Made by a program: the position numbers and the translations under genes. DNA of 64,000 nucleotides, from assembly GCA_042091275.1 (NCBI GenBank), contig JBELHR010000003.1:28338-92337 (forward strand). The letters are read 5' to 3'. Shown here piece by piece: positions 32,911-42,787 of this stretch; within the stretch, counting starts at the first letter, position 1; each line of letters begins with the position of its first letter. Source of the DNA: JBELHR01 sp042091275. Its GTDB lineage: Bacteria > Bacteroidota > Bacteroidia > Flavobacteriales > Flavobacteriaceae. The notes under the pieces were generated by a model. It ran no database searches. It saw only the letters and a list, made by a program, of their open reading frames with translations, and was not told where the DNA came from.

Positions 32911-34602
32911 ATGAAAAGTGTATTGCCACCAAAACTAATTTACGCCCTTTTCTTAGGCGTTTTATTGGGAAGTTGCGGATCCAAATCCAAAGATACTTCC
33001 CGACTCACTGGCTGGAGTCTCAATGACCCAAAAAGTGGAGGATTTGAACTAAACTCTAATTATAAAGGTCAAGAAACGCCCCCAGGAATGGTTCTCGTTG
33101 AAGGAGGGACCTTTACTATGGGTAAAGTTCAGGACGATGTTATGTTCGATTGGAATACAGCACCGGTAACTATGCAAGTAAGATCCTTTTTTATGGATGA
33201 GAGTGAGGTGACTAACCTCGAATACGTATTCTACCTGCAGTGGCTAGAAAAAGTTTTCCCTCCATCGGATAAGGATTTTAAACACATCTACAAGTCTGCT
33301 TTGCCAGATACTTTAGTGTGGAGAAATACACTCGGTAATAACGAATTGTTGACCGAAAACTATTTGAGAAACCCGGCCTATGCAAATTATCCTGTGGTTG
33401 GAGTTAGTTGGATACAAGCCAACGCTTACTGCAAGTGGAGAACAAATATTGTCAATGAGAACATTCTTATCGAAAAAGGAGTTTTAAAACAACTTTGGGA
33501 CCAAGATAGCGTAAGTGTATACGGTAAAAATAATTTTGATACAGATGTCTACCTTGCAAACCCAGGTCTAATGTACGACGGAGACGAATCCGTTTACGAC
33601 AAAGGTTTACCTGATTTAGCGAAGTCTTCCAGCAAAGAAAAAGGAGAGGATAAAAAAGGTTTTACAGGGCGTCAAGTCAAAATTGAAGATGGGATCTTAG
33701 TTTCAAAGTTTAGACTTCCAACAGAGGCAGAGTGGGAATATGCTGCTCGCTCTGATATCGAAAATCGCGAATTCAACAACCTTAGAGGAAGAAAGAAATA
33801 TCCTTGGCAAGGGAAATATACTCGTAACAAAAAGCGTCGCTATCGCGGAGATCAGTTGGCAAACTTTAAAATGGGTAAAGGAGATTATTCCGGATTAGCT
33901 GGATGGAGTACGGATAACGCAGAAATTACTATCTCTGTTATGTCTTATCCTCCAAATGCTTTTGGACTTTACGACATGGCTGGAAATGTAGCCGAATGGG
34001 TTGCCGATGTTTACAGGCCAATTATCAGTTCGGATGCCAACGATTTGAATTATTACAGAGGTAATGTATTTCAGAAAAAATATATTAATGAAGATGGAAG
34101 TGTTGCAGTTTACGACAATTTAAACATTGAATTTGACACCCTAGAAAATGGAAAAGTTATTCCTAAAAACCTTCCAGGAAGTTTAAAATATGTAAATATC
34201 GATAACGAAGACGCGGTTATGAGATATAACTATAACCAAGCTTATAATATCGATTCAAAAGATGGCGACAATTCTTCTTCTCGTTTTTACGAGGACGATG
34301 AGGAATCTGCTATAGCTCCGAGAATGTACAACCATCCAAATAAAGGGACCTTAGAATTTGACGAAGATGGCGTGGCTGTAAACATGAACTATGACGAGGA
34401 ATTTAGAACCACGCTTATCAGCGACGAAACTAGAGTCTTTAAAGGAGGATCTTGGAGAGATCGCGAGTATTGGTTAGATCCTGCTCAACGAAAGTATTTT
34501 CCACAATTCATGGCTACAGAATATATCGGATTTAGATGTGCTACAGATAAATTTGGAGAAAAGAAAAATTACAAAACTCCGATTCATCAGATACCGAAAT
34601 AA
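32911..34602 (+). CDS. gldJ: Gliding motility lipoprotein GldJ
   Basis: The 563-residue protein is a lipoprotein (LLGSCGSK, lipid Cys22). It has the formylglycine-generating-enzyme-like (SUMF1) fold seen in GldJ and GldK: PPGMVLVEGGTFTMGKVQDD, ESEVTNLEYVFYLQWLEKVFP, YPVVGVSWIQANAYCKWR, FRLPTEAEWEYAAR, GLYDMAGNVAEWVADVY and FKGGSWRDREYW near the C-terminus. GldJ is needed for gliding and for a stable type IX secretion complex; it is structural rather than enzymatic. The insertion between the SUMF1 motifs and the total length fit GldJ rather than GldK. It is divergent from porV and followed by an intrinsic terminator that abuts murF. Confidence 0.93.
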   Translation: MKSVLPPKLIYALFLGVLLGSCGSKSKDTSRLTGWSLNDPKSGGFELNSNYKGQETPPGMVLVEGGTFTMGKVQDDVMFDWNTAPVTMQVRSFFMDESEVTNLEYVFYLQWLEKVFPPSDKDFKHIYKSALPDTLVWRNTLGNNELLTENYLRNPAYANYPVVGVSWIQANAYCKWRTNIVNENILIEKGVLKQLWDQDSVSVYGKNNFDTDVYLANPGLMYDGDESVYDKGLPDLAKSSSKEKGEDKKGFTGRQVKIEDGILVSKFRLPTEAEWEYAARSDIENREFNNLRGRKKYPWQGKYTRNKKRRYRGDQLANFKMGKGDYSGLAGWSTDNAEITISVMSYPPNAFGLYDMAGNVAEWVADVYRPIISSDANDLNYYRGNVFQKKYINEDGSVAVYDNLNIEFDTLENGKVIPKNLPGSLKYVNIDNEDAVMRYNYNQAYNIDSKDGDNSSSRFYEDDEESAIAPRMYNHPNKGTLEFDEDGVAVNMNYDEEFRTTLISDETRVFKGGSWRDREYWLDPAQRKYFPQFMATEYIGFRCATDKFGEKKNYKTPIHQIPK

Positions 34603-34619
34603 AGAAAACACTAAATTAG

Positions 34620-34647
34620 CCTCATCAAATTGATGAGGTTTTTTTTT
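34620..34647 (+). terminator. Intrinsic terminator of gldJ ending at the murF start codon
   Basis: The 8-bp stem CCTCATCA-AAT-TGATGAGG is followed by nine T (34639-34647). The next three bases are the murF ATG. It may act as a terminator, a partial attenuator or both. Confidence 0.85.
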
Positions 34648-35955
34648 ATGGATAATTTAGAGATTGAAAAAGTATATCAACGTTTCGTCGAATCAAATTA
34701 TGAGATTTGTACGGATACAAGGAGTGTAAAGAAGGGAGCTTTATTTTTTGCTTTAAAAGGCGAAAACTTTAACGGAAACACTTACGCCTCCAAGGCACTA
34801 GAACTAGGTTGCTCTTTTGCAATTGTCGATGAGGCCACAGATTCTGACAGTTCTAAAACTTTGAGAGTTTCGGACGTCTTAACTACTTTACAGAACCTCG
34901 CTACTTTTCATCGGAAAAAATTTGATATTCCTGTTCTCGCCCTGACCGGAAGCAATGGAAAAACTACCAGTAAGGAACTTATAAATGCTTGCCTCAGTGA
35001 AGAATTTGAGGTTTTAGCCACCTTGGGAAACTTAAACAATCACATCGGTGTTCCGCTAACCTTACTCCGATTGAGACCTCATCACCAATTAGCTATTATA
35101 GAGATGGGGGCAAATCACTTAAAAGAGATTGATTCTCTTTGTAATATTGCCCAGCCAAATTATGGTTATATAACTAATTTCGGAAAAGCTCATCTAGAGG
35201 GATTTGGGAGCTTAGAAGGTGTGGTTCAAGGCAAAACGGAATTGTATCGCTATATAATTAAAAATGGCGGTAAACTGTTTATTAATGCGGAGGACAGTCA
35301 ACAGATTACTCAATGTAAGGGTGCTGAGACCATAAAATTTCACCCCAGTAATCAAAAATCGAAATCCACAACCTTTATTTCTCAAGAACCCTATATCAAA
35401 TTTGAATTAAACAACTTTGAGGTGCAAACTCATTTGATGGGCTTATATAATTACGTAAATATTTGTGCTGCTATAGCGATAAGTTCGGCCTTTGAAGTCA
35501 CCGATCAAAAAATAGCACATGCCTTGGCCAACTATATCCCTAACAACAATAGAACTCAAATAATCGAAACGGATAATAATCAAATTATATTGGATGCCTA
35601 CAATGCAAACCCCTCGAGTATGCAGGTAGCTATTGATAATTTAGCAAGTATATCCGCAAAAACCAAGCAGGTGATACTCGGTGACATGTTTGAATTGGGT
35701 TCGGAAAGCAAATTGGAACACGAAAACATTATTCGTCACGCACTCTCTAAGAATTTTGACTTTTACCTATTTATAGGAGAAGGCTTTTACGAGGCATTCC
35801 AAAATATGGATATAAATATACCTCAAGCCATAACAATTGCCTCTAAAGACGATTTTAGTGCCTTAAAATTAAACAAAGAGCTGTTTTCCAAAGGAACAAC
35901 TCTTGTAAAAGGATCTAGAGGAATGGCATTGGAAAGTCTTCTGCCTCAGCAATAA
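34648..35955 (+). CDS. murF: UDP-N-acetylmuramoyl-tripeptide:D-alanyl-D-alanine ligase
   Basis: The 435-residue Mur ligase adds D-Ala-D-Ala to UDP-MurNAc-tripeptide in the last cytosolic step of peptidoglycan precursor synthesis. It has the substrate-side DTRSVKKGALFFALKGENFNGN, the ATP P-loop LALTGSNGKTTSKEL (about residues 101-115), the central-domain LLRLRPHHQLAIIEMGANHLKEI and FGKAHLEGFGS, and the C-terminal LDAYNANPSSMQVAI. The longer frame from TTG 34630 lies inside a terminator hairpin, so I chose ATG 34648. The start codon touches the T-tract, leaving no room for a normal leader if transcription comes from upstream. It is convergent with the GlcNAc kinase gene, 3 bases apart. Confidence 0.95.
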   Translation: MDNLEIEKVYQRFVESNYEICTDTRSVKKGALFFALKGENFNGNTYASKALELGCSFAIVDEATDSDSSKTLRVSDVLTTLQNLATFHRKKFDIPVLALTGSNGKTTSKELINACLSEEFEVLATLGNLNNHIGVPLTLLRLRPHHQLAIIEMGANHLKEIDSLCNIAQPNYGYITNFGKAHLEGFGSLEGVVQGKTELYRYIIKNGGKLFINAEDSQQITQCKGAETIKFHPSNQKSKSTTFISQEPYIKFELNNFEVQTHLMGLYNYVNICAAIAISSAFEVTDQKIAHALANYIPNNNRTQIIETDNNQIILDAYNANPSSMQVAIDNLASISAKTKQVILGDMFELGSESKLEHENIIRHALSKNFDFYLFIGEGFYEAFQNMDINIPQAITIASKDDFSALKLNKELFSKGTTLVKGSRGMALESLLPQQ

Positions 35956-35958
35956 GAC

Positions 35959-36807
35959 TTAGAGTCTCTCTTTGTGATACTCCAATAAATTATCTATTGG
36001 TCGTTGAATAATACCAGCTATCTTCAAACCGTGACTAGCCGCCACCTCATCCAAGAGTTTAGAAAAATAATGTGCGATAGATCCGATAAAATAAATCGGA
36101 ACTTCTGGACCCTTCTTATAAGGCAAAATTCTACACTGAAAAAATGCCTCGTAGCCACTTCGCATCAAATCTTGAATATAGGACTCTGTTTTGTACTCAA
36201 ACATAAATTTAGCAAAGGTTGCTAAATAGGTATTTGGATTGGGTTGACGATATAAATTGAATTTAATATGATCGGGATCGAGGTTGTAATCTTTCTCTAA
36301 TTTCTTCATCATATGTTTTGGCATACGATCAAAAAAGTAATCTCTAATTATTCGCTTACCAAAATAGTTTCCACTCGCTTCGTCCATCAAAATATAGCCC
36401 AAAGAGACCGAATTACTAAAGACTTCTTCCCCATCAAAATAGCAACTATTAGAACCTGTTCCTAAAATAGCAACAATTGCTGGCTCTCCAGCTGCCGCTG
36501 CATAAACTGCTGCAAGTAAATCCTCTTCAACTATGATTTCTGCACTGCTAAAGATCTCCTTAAAAAGATCCGTTAGTATTTTTGAAGCATCTTCGGTACC
36601 ACATCCAGCGCCATAAAAGTAAACCTTGCTTACCTTCTCCTTGTTGTGATAAAGTTGATAGGTATTCATTATGCGCTCTCTCAGAACTTCTGTAGGTACC
36701 ACAGCTGGATTTAAACCTTTAGTTCTCACCCTAAACACCTCTTCTTTGTTTCCGTTTAGAGCAATCCAATCTGCCTTTGTAGATCCTCCATCTGCAATTA
36801 AAATCAT
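35959..36807 (-). CDS. N-acetylglucosamine kinase-like ATPase (BadF/BadG family)
   Basis: The 282-residue protein is a member of the ASKHA sugar-kinase superfamily and resembles N-acetylglucosamine kinases. The N-terminal phosphate-1 loop is LIADGGSTKADWI; further parts are VYFYGAGCGTEDASK, the phosphate-2 motif AILGTGSNSCYFDG, and EASGNYFGKRIIRDYFF. In the C-terminal part is YFIGSIAHYFSKLLDEV, with the adenosine-side GSxA. The likely reaction is ATP-dependent 6-phosphorylation of GlcNAc from cell-wall recycling, suggested by the adjacent murF, although the substrate is inferred. It has its own strong promoter on the minus strand and is separate from the glucan operon. Confidence 0.85.
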   Translation of the reverse strand: MILIADGGSTKADWIALNGNKEEVFRVRTKGLNPAVVPTEVLRERIMNTYQLYHNKEKVSKVYFYGAGCGTEDASKILTDLFKEIFSSAEIIVEEDLLAAVYAAAAGEPAIVAILGTGSNSCYFDGEEVFSNSVSLGYILMDEASGNYFGKRIIRDYFFDRMPKHMMKKLEKDYNLDPDHIKFNLYRQPNPNTYLATFAKFMFEYKTESYIQDLMRSGYEAFFQCRILPYKKGPEVPIYFIGSIAHYFSKLLDEVAASHGLKIAGIIQRPIDNLLEYHKERL

Positions 36808-36828
36808 AATTCAAATTTTGATATCTTC

Positions 36829-36858
36829 CAAAGTTAAGCTAAGGTTACTAATAAAACA
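36829..36858 (-). promoter_or_regulatory. Promoter of the GlcNAc kinase gene
   Basis: Read on the minus strand this is TTG, a 19-base spacer and TAACTTTG, an exact consensus, ending 21 bases before the ATG at 36807. Confidence 0.75.
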
Positions 36859-36897
36859 ACAGCGAAAAAAACTTCAATCGTTTTCGTAGTAAAATAA

Positions 36898-38754
36898 TTA
36901 TTTAACCAGCGATAAAACAAGGGATTGCAACGGCTCTAGCTTTAAATGCACATAGGCTATAGAGTCCTCTACCACCAAAGTATAGACCTCTGATGTATCT
37001 AGAACGTTAACTACCTCATAGCTTCCTGGAGTCAAACCAAAACTCTTTAAAAGGGTATCTGGCAAATAAAATTTAAATCCAAAAGACTTCTCTTTGTCAA
37101 AGTTTACACAAGTAATTACAAGATCGCTATCCGACCAACGAGCAAAACTATAAAGCGGACTTTCGTAACCTTCCGATTGATTGGTATTGTATTGATGTAA
37201 ATCCAAATACCCCCCTTTTAAAGCACTATTGGAGGCTGAAAAACTCAACAAATCACTATAGAACCTTCTCAATTCTCTTTGTTCATCGCTCAAGTTATCT
37301 CCATTAAAAGCTCCAAAATTCATCCACTTTTGGTGTTCAGGAACACCGATATAGTCAAATATAGAGGTACGTGTAGGTTTACCAAATCCAGCGTATTCTG
37401 AACCTGCTTCACCTACTTCTTGACCAAAATAAATCATGGTTGGGGAGCTACTTATCAGAGTAGAAACCACCATTGCAGGTTTACCAATTTCGGCACTTGA
37501 AGCAAAATCTTTACTCGCGAGTCTCTGTTCGTCGTGATTTTCCAGAAAGTGCAACATATGCTCCTGTATGTCCTCGACTTTGTTTTGAGTAAGCGTGATT
37601 TGTTCCGTATTGATATTGTTTCTGATGACCGCTTTTAAGGTATCGTATAAGCCTACTTTGTCGTATAAGTAATCCATCTTACCCTTAAAGAGGTAATCTC
37701 TATAAAGTGCAGGATTATAGACCTCCGCTAGCAAAAATGCATTGGGATTTTTATGTTTTATTGCAGAGTTCATATAGCTCCAAAATTCTACAGGAACCAT
37801 TTCAGCCATGTCAAAACGAAATCCATCCACTCCCTTATCCAACCAAAAAAGTGCGATATCTTTAAATTTTACCCAAGAATTTGGAACTTGCTTATCGCTC
37901 CAAAACAAAAAGTGCTCCTCCTCAGATTTAGTCTCAAATCCATCTGGTAAAGAGGGAAAATCATGTTCACCTTCTGGATTGACCCCGTAATTTATTTTCA
38001 CGGTTTCGTACCAGTCATAGGCGCTGGGTTGTGCCAATCTCGACCCATTCCCAGTCCATTTTGCAGGAGATTCTGTAAAATACCCATCCAAGCCTTTGAG
38101 ATCTAAACCTCCATAAGGGTCCTCGTTCTTTACCGGAACTACAAAGTCTTGTCCGGGAATATAATAGAAGTTATTGTTTTTGTTGTAAACAACGGACTTA
38201 TCGTCCTCAGCTCCAAAATCCACAACCCCCTCCGGGTTGTTTAGACCTTTGTAATCTCTAGCGATATGATTCGGTACAATATCGATAATTACTTTCATAT
38301 TGTGCTTATGAGTACGCGCTATAAGCGACTCAAACTCCTCCATTCTATTATTTATATCTACTGCCAAATCAGGATCTACTTGGTAATAATCCTTGACTGC
38401 ATAAGGAGAACCTGCCCTACCCTTGATTACATCGGGATCATCGTTTTGTATACCGAATTGTTGATAATCCGTAACCGTAGCATGGTGAAGAACTCCAGTA
38501 TACCAAATATGACTGACTCCCATTTTATGGATTTCTTCCAATGCAGTATCCGTGAAGTCGTCAAACTTACCAACTCCATTTTCCTCAATACTCCCATAGG
38601 GTCTATTTGTAGTATTGGTATTTCCAAAAAGACGGGTAAAAACTTGATAAATCACAGCTTTACCATCTTGTTTTTGACTTTCCTTCTGAGTTTCTGCCTT
38701 CTCGCATGAAGCGGCTATCAGAACTGTAAAAACGATATAAAAGTACTTTTTCAT
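36898..38754 (-). CDS. Alpha-amylase family GH13 lipoprotein (periplasmic)
   Basis: This 618-residue GH13 hydrolase has a lipoprotein signal (VLIAASC, lipid Cys17). The four conserved regions are intact: DIVPNH (region I), DGFRFDMAE (nucleophile Asp, region II), LLAEVYN (acid Glu, region III) and FLENHDEQR (stabiliser Asp, region IV). The loop before region I is long, with inserted segments that give an extended N-terminal part (KAVIYQVFTRLFGN). It acts on alpha-1,4 glucans or oligosaccharides on the envelope's periplasmic side. It is the last gene of the six-gene operon, 1 base after the preceding GH13 gene. No clear terminator was seen after it. Confidence 0.93.
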   Translation of the reverse strand: MKKYFYIVFTVLIAASCEKAETQKESQKQDGKAVIYQVFTRLFGNTNTTNRPYGSIEENGVGKFDDFTDTALEEIHKMGVSHIWYTGVLHHATVTDYQQFGIQNDDPDVIKGRAGSPYAVKDYYQVDPDLAVDINNRMEEFESLIARTHKHNMKVIIDIVPNHIARDYKGLNNPEGVVDFGAEDDKSVVYNKNNNFYYIPGQDFVVPVKNEDPYGGLDLKGLDGYFTESPAKWTGNGSRLAQPSAYDWYETVKINYGVNPEGEHDFPSLPDGFETKSEEEHFLFWSDKQVPNSWVKFKDIALFWLDKGVDGFRFDMAEMVPVEFWSYMNSAIKHKNPNAFLLAEVYNPALYRDYLFKGKMDYLYDKVGLYDTLKAVIRNNINTEQITLTQNKVEDIQEHMLHFLENHDEQRLASKDFASSAEIGKPAMVVSTLISSSPTMIYFGQEVGEAGSEYAGFGKPTRTSIFDYIGVPEHQKWMNFGAFNGDNLSDEQRELRRFYSDLLSFSASNSALKGGYLDLHQYNTNQSEGYESPLYSFARWSDSDLVITCVNFDKEKSFGFKFYLPDTLLKSFGLTPGSYEVVNVLDTSEVYTLVVEDSIAYVHLKLEPLQSLVLSLVK

Positions 38755-38755
38755 C

Positions 38756-40426
38756 TTAGATTTTTTCGAGAAGAATTACGGAAAAAGGAGAATCAAACTC
38801 TACTTTACCTTGAATTACCTCTATGGTTTGATTTGAATAGGCATCTCTTAAAATTGCCCCATCCTCAAAGACTTCTTTGACCTCAATAAGCTTGCTTCCT
38901 GCCTCAAAATCTAGACCGACTACTACTTTGTCCTCAAAGCTATCAGAGGTATAAGTTCTAGAAAAGACATAAGGTGCTTCTTGGAGCATTTTATGCATAC
39001 CCGCACCCACACTCATATGGTTTCTTCTAAACTTACCTAATTTAGACCAATGTGAGAAATTAGCGATAACGCTATCTGAATTTTCCAGATCCTCCCAGTT
39101 CATATTGGAGCGCAAATTAGCATCTCCTTGTGCACCTTCTATAGAAAAACCTCGGTTGGACTCATCTCCATAATACACTTGTGAGATTCCTGGACTCAGT
39201 AAGAGTTTGGTACCTGCTTCAAGTCCGCGAGTACGATCGGGATCAAAAGGGCTTCCATCATCGTGAGAATCTAAATAATTCATAACACTATAACCGGACA
39301 TCTCCCCATTCAACTGATCCGAATATCTGCTAAAGGTCTTTTCGTATCCATCTTCTGCATTATACTTAAACTCGAAATTTATCAAGGCATCAAATCTCTG
39401 ATCAAAATAATCTACTTTTCGATCTCCAAAATCGAAGTTTTTACCATTGTAAAAAATATAATTATAGACCTCTCCGATAAGGTAAAAATCAGAATTGCTA
39501 GCCTGTTCCGGGTTGGATTTTTTCCAAAGATCGAAAGAACGATCACAAATTTCCTTAAATTCAGACCAAACGCTTTCCTCCACGTGCTTTACCGTATCTA
39601 CGCGATAACCATCGATACCGTAATCGCTAATATAGTCACTCAACCACTTCATAATATAAAAACGCGGGGCTCTTGGATATCCAGTTTCCGCAAAGAAATC
39701 ATCTAATTCAGCAAGTTCCTCTTCATATCTCCCCTCGGACTTCCACTTTTCCACCAAATACTCAGGCAACTCTACTTCGGTATCAGACTCGGTAAGAATG
39801 TCTGGAAGATTTTCTACCAATGTACAAGAAACAGTGGTTTCATAATCAGAATAAGTACAAGCAGGATTGGTTCTCACCCAATCCGCAGGCCATACCGCAT
39901 CTTTGTCCGTAACAGGTCCCGTATGATTAACTACTGCGTCCAAAAGAACCTTAATTCCGTGCTCATGGGCAACCTTTACTAAATTCGCCAAATCCTCTTT
40001 AGTACCTAGATTTGGCTCTATAGATGTCCAATCCGATGTCCAATATCCGTGATAGGCTTGAGTTAGACCTGTTCCTTCATCCGTACTTCCTTTGATCTGC
40101 TCCACGACAGGAGTCAACCAAAGTGCATTTATACCTAATTCATCAAAATACCCACTCTCAATTTTCTGAATAACTCCTTGGAGATCTCCTCCTTCAAAAC
40201 CTCTTAAAACTGCGGTTTTGTCTGTTGAATTTCGCGTATTATCGTTGGTGGTATCTCCATTGTTGAAACGATCTACCAAGAGAAAGTATACATTGGCACC
40301 TTCCCAAACAAAAGGAGTCTCTTGTTTCTGAACAACTACTTCTTTTTGTTGACAAGATAGGGTCACAAAAGAAATTAAAACAGCGAATAGTATTCTTGAC
40401 AATAATTTATGGCTTTCTATTTTCAT
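38756..40426 (-). CDS. Alpha-amylase family GH13 lipoprotein (periplasmic)
   Basis: This 556-residue GH13 protein has a lipoprotein signal (VTLSCQQK, lipid Cys25). It has catalytic regions LLDAVVNHTGP (I), DGYRVDTVKH (II, nucleophile Asp), LIGEVYN (III, acid Glu) and MNYLDSHDDGS (IV). The opening FVWEGANVYFLLVDRFNNGDTTND, with a calcium-type N-terminal site, is typical of alpha-amylases of the MalS/AmyA type. It probably trims imported maltodextrins in the periplasm. It overlaps the GH31 gene by 4 bases and abuts the other GH13 gene, so all three should be made together. The two GH13 proteins are clearly different in sequence, not recent duplicates. Confidence 0.93.
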   Translation of the reverse strand: MKIESHKLLSRILFAVLISFVTLSCQQKEVVVQKQETPFVWEGANVYFLLVDRFNNGDTTNDNTRNSTDKTAVLRGFEGGDLQGVIQKIESGYFDELGINALWLTPVVEQIKGSTDEGTGLTQAYHGYWTSDWTSIEPNLGTKEDLANLVKVAHEHGIKVLLDAVVNHTGPVTDKDAVWPADWVRTNPACTYSDYETTVSCTLVENLPDILTESDTEVELPEYLVEKWKSEGRYEEELAELDDFFAETGYPRAPRFYIMKWLSDYISDYGIDGYRVDTVKHVEESVWSEFKEICDRSFDLWKKSNPEQASNSDFYLIGEVYNYIFYNGKNFDFGDRKVDYFDQRFDALINFEFKYNAEDGYEKTFSRYSDQLNGEMSGYSVMNYLDSHDDGSPFDPDRTRGLEAGTKLLLSPGISQVYYGDESNRGFSIEGAQGDANLRSNMNWEDLENSDSVIANFSHWSKLGKFRRNHMSVGAGMHKMLQEAPYVFSRTYTSDSFEDKVVVGLDFEAGSKLIEVKEVFEDGAILRDAYSNQTIEVIQGKVEFDSPFSVILLEKI

Positions 40427-42777
40427 GGTTTTTTGATAACTATATTAAAGTTAGAATTTGCCTTTAACTCCAACTGGATAGACAATGTTTTTTTATCCTC
40501 ATCATAGGTGTATACAAGAGGCTCCTCAGCCGACTTAACCCATTTAGGTTCTTTTTGAATATTGTGAATGATTAAATTTACCGATTTTGATTTTTTAAAG
40601 CTATCAGAAGAACTGGTCTGACTAAGTGCAATCTCTAGGATGTTGTTTAAAAATTTTGATCTCGCCTCAACAAACTCAAATTCACCGCTCTCGATTGCAT
40701 TTTTTGTGTGACCATCATCGTTGTAAAATCTATTATAAGATCCCAAATCCGATCCAAAATAAAAATGTAAATCAAAAGCGGACATATCGTATTGATCTGT
40801 GTTCACGAGTCCGTTAACTCTTGGTACAAAAGCTCCTGATCGCACATAGGTCGGAATATAGGAAGTGTGAAGTTCAATCTCTTGAATACTTCCTCCCTCC
40901 AATTTTTCATCGGTATAAAAATCAAACCAATCGCTGGTTTCAGGAAAATGAACCTCTTGTGTTTTTATTTTAGGAAGAACAACTGGACTGATCAAAAAGT
41001 CCTCTCCCCAGAGATAAGTCGTTGCTAAACTTTGAAAGACTTTATTGTTTGGTTCTTCAAACAGTAGTGGGCGCATCAAAGGAATACCAGTCTGGTGATT
41101 CTCAAAAACTAAATTATAGTTATAGGGAAGTAGACTATATCGCAATTCAATAGCAGTTTTGGCAAGGGCTTTTGTTTTGCTCGGTTTAAATATCGGTTCC
41201 GCTGCGACCTCTTCTTGACCATGAGGTCTAAAAACAGGTTGAAAAACACCGTATTGCAACCAACGTGTATAGAGCTCATCATCCTCATTTGGGCCAGCAA
41301 ATCCTCCTAAATCAGAATGCATAAAAGCAATTCCTTGCATTCCCATCTGAAGCGCTATTTCAGTTTGTCCAAACAAACCTCCCCAAGTTCTATTTACATC
41401 TCCTGACCAAGGTATTAGTCCATAGCGCTGGGCGCCAGAATAAGCACTTCGCATCAGAATAAAGGGGCGGTGATCAGAATAATCTCTACTATAGCCCTCG
41501 GAAATTAGTTTTGCCCACTCATTTCCGTATATATTGTGTACCTGGTTAGCCTGAAGTCCTCCGTGGTGAATCATATCTTCTGGATGCACCTCTGGCTCCC
41601 CTAGATCTCCCCACCAGCCAGAAACTCCGAGATCAGTCAAGTTCTTATAAATATCCCAAAACCAAGTTTTTGCTTTGGGACTGAAAACATCGATCAAGCC
41701 CGTATTCCCAAAATAAAAGTCATACTTGTAATTATCTCCGGATGGATTTTTTGCCAATATATCATTTTCCACCGCCTGCTGCCATCGATTGGAGCTAGTC
41801 AAAACAAAGGGTTCGGTGATTAAAATAGTTTTGACACCCATTTCTTTTAAATCTTGGAGCATTTTTTTAGGCTCAGGAAAGCTATCTCTATCGAACTGAA
41901 GATTCCCCATATGACCCTTTATATCTTTACCAAACCAATATAAATCTAATACTATAGCATCCAAAGGAATTTCTTCCTCTCTAAAGGATTGCGCCACAGA
42001 CAAGACCTCTTCTTGACTGTGATACCCAAACCTCGAGGCAAAATTACCCAGAGCCCATCTCGGTATCATAGGTTGTCTACCAGAAAAGGAGGTATATTGT
42101 TTTATAATATTCTCCCACCTGTTTGAGGCAAAAATTTGATAGCGCATCGACCCGAACTCCGAATCATAGGAAATGGTATTGTTCCCTTTGGAATCCAAAT
42201 CTAAATGACCAACAGATGGATTGTCAAAATGAAGCATATATTGTTTCGAAGACAAAACGATAGGTAAACTAAAATTCATCAATTCGGACTCTTTTTCATA
42301 TCCGTAATGTGCTCTGTTATACAAGTAAAAGTTATGTCCTCTGCGGTCCATTCCAACTACGCGTTCTCCTCCTCCATAAAGTTTCTCCTCCTCCGATATT
42401 TTAAAGGAAATTTGCTTGGATTCCGCTGTGTTTAACTGACCTATAGTTCCGGCTTGCGAAGTCAATAGCTCTCCCTGGAAATAGAAATCTATAGTACCTG
42501 TTTCCTCACTGTAATATGCCTCAAGGTCTCCATTTTTTATCCAATATCCATCTTTGACCTCGCGCTTTTCTAGTGAGCTATACTCCTGAACTCGCGCATG
42601 AGAAACAAATTGGTCTTCTTCACTATCGGAATAACTAACCTCTAAACCATTAACTCCTAATCCACAGAAAGTCAAAATCCCCTGATTCGTATTAATTTGA
42701 ATCGAAGGGGACTTTACTTGTGCTTGACTGAAATAGGTTAATGAAAGAGCAAAAACAATAAATAATTTGATCTTCAT
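40423..42777 (-). CDS. GH31 alpha-glucosidase, exported
   Basis: This 784-residue GH31 glycosidase has a Sec signal peptide (LSLTYFSQA, residues to 19). It contains the family (beta/alpha)8 barrel, with the catalytic nucleophile Asp in VSGWWGDLGEP and the acid Asp in LIPWSGDVNRTW. Further GH31 landmarks are LYGGGERVVGMDRRG, VLDLYWFGKDIKGHMGNLQFD and GGFAGPNEDDELYTRWLQYGVFQPVFRPHG. It releases glucose from alpha-1,4-linked oligosaccharides and probably works in the periplasm. In canonical Bacteroides sus loci this job is done by a GH97 (SusB), which is absent here. It lies 10 bases after the GH65 gene. Confidence 0.93.
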   Translation of the reverse strand: MKIKLFIVFALSLTYFSQAQVKSPSIQINTNQGILTFCGLGVNGLEVSYSDSEEDQFVSHARVQEYSSLEKREVKDGYWIKNGDLEAYYSEETGTIDFYFQGELLTSQAGTIGQLNTAESKQISFKISEEEKLYGGGERVVGMDRRGHNFYLYNRAHYGYEKESELMNFSLPIVLSSKQYMLHFDNPSVGHLDLDSKGNNTISYDSEFGSMRYQIFASNRWENIIKQYTSFSGRQPMIPRWALGNFASRFGYHSQEEVLSVAQSFREEEIPLDAIVLDLYWFGKDIKGHMGNLQFDRDSFPEPKKMLQDLKEMGVKTILITEPFVLTSSNRWQQAVENDILAKNPSGDNYKYDFYFGNTGLIDVFSPKAKTWFWDIYKNLTDLGVSGWWGDLGEPEVHPEDMIHHGGLQANQVHNIYGNEWAKLISEGYSRDYSDHRPFILMRSAYSGAQRYGLIPWSGDVNRTWGGLFGQTEIALQMGMQGIAFMHSDLGGFAGPNEDDELYTRWLQYGVFQPVFRPHGQEEVAAEPIFKPSKTKALAKTAIELRYSLLPYNYNLVFENHQTGIPLMRPLLFEEPNNKVFQSLATTYLWGEDFLISPVVLPKIKTQEVHFPETSDWFDFYTDEKLEGGSIQEIELHTSYIPTYVRSGAFVPRVNGLVNTDQYDMSAFDLHFYFGSDLGSYNRFYNDDGHTKNAIESGEFEFVEARSKFLNNILEIALSQTSSSDSFKKSKSVNLIIHNIQKEPKWVKSAEEPLVYTYDEDKKTLSIQLELKANSNFNIVIKKP

Positions 42778-42787
42778 AGTACTATTC

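Noticed and set aside
34630..34647. TTG start adding six residues (MMRFFF) to murF
   Set aside because: It lies inside the terminator hairpin and T-tract; ATG 34648 gives a normal Mur ligase N-terminus.
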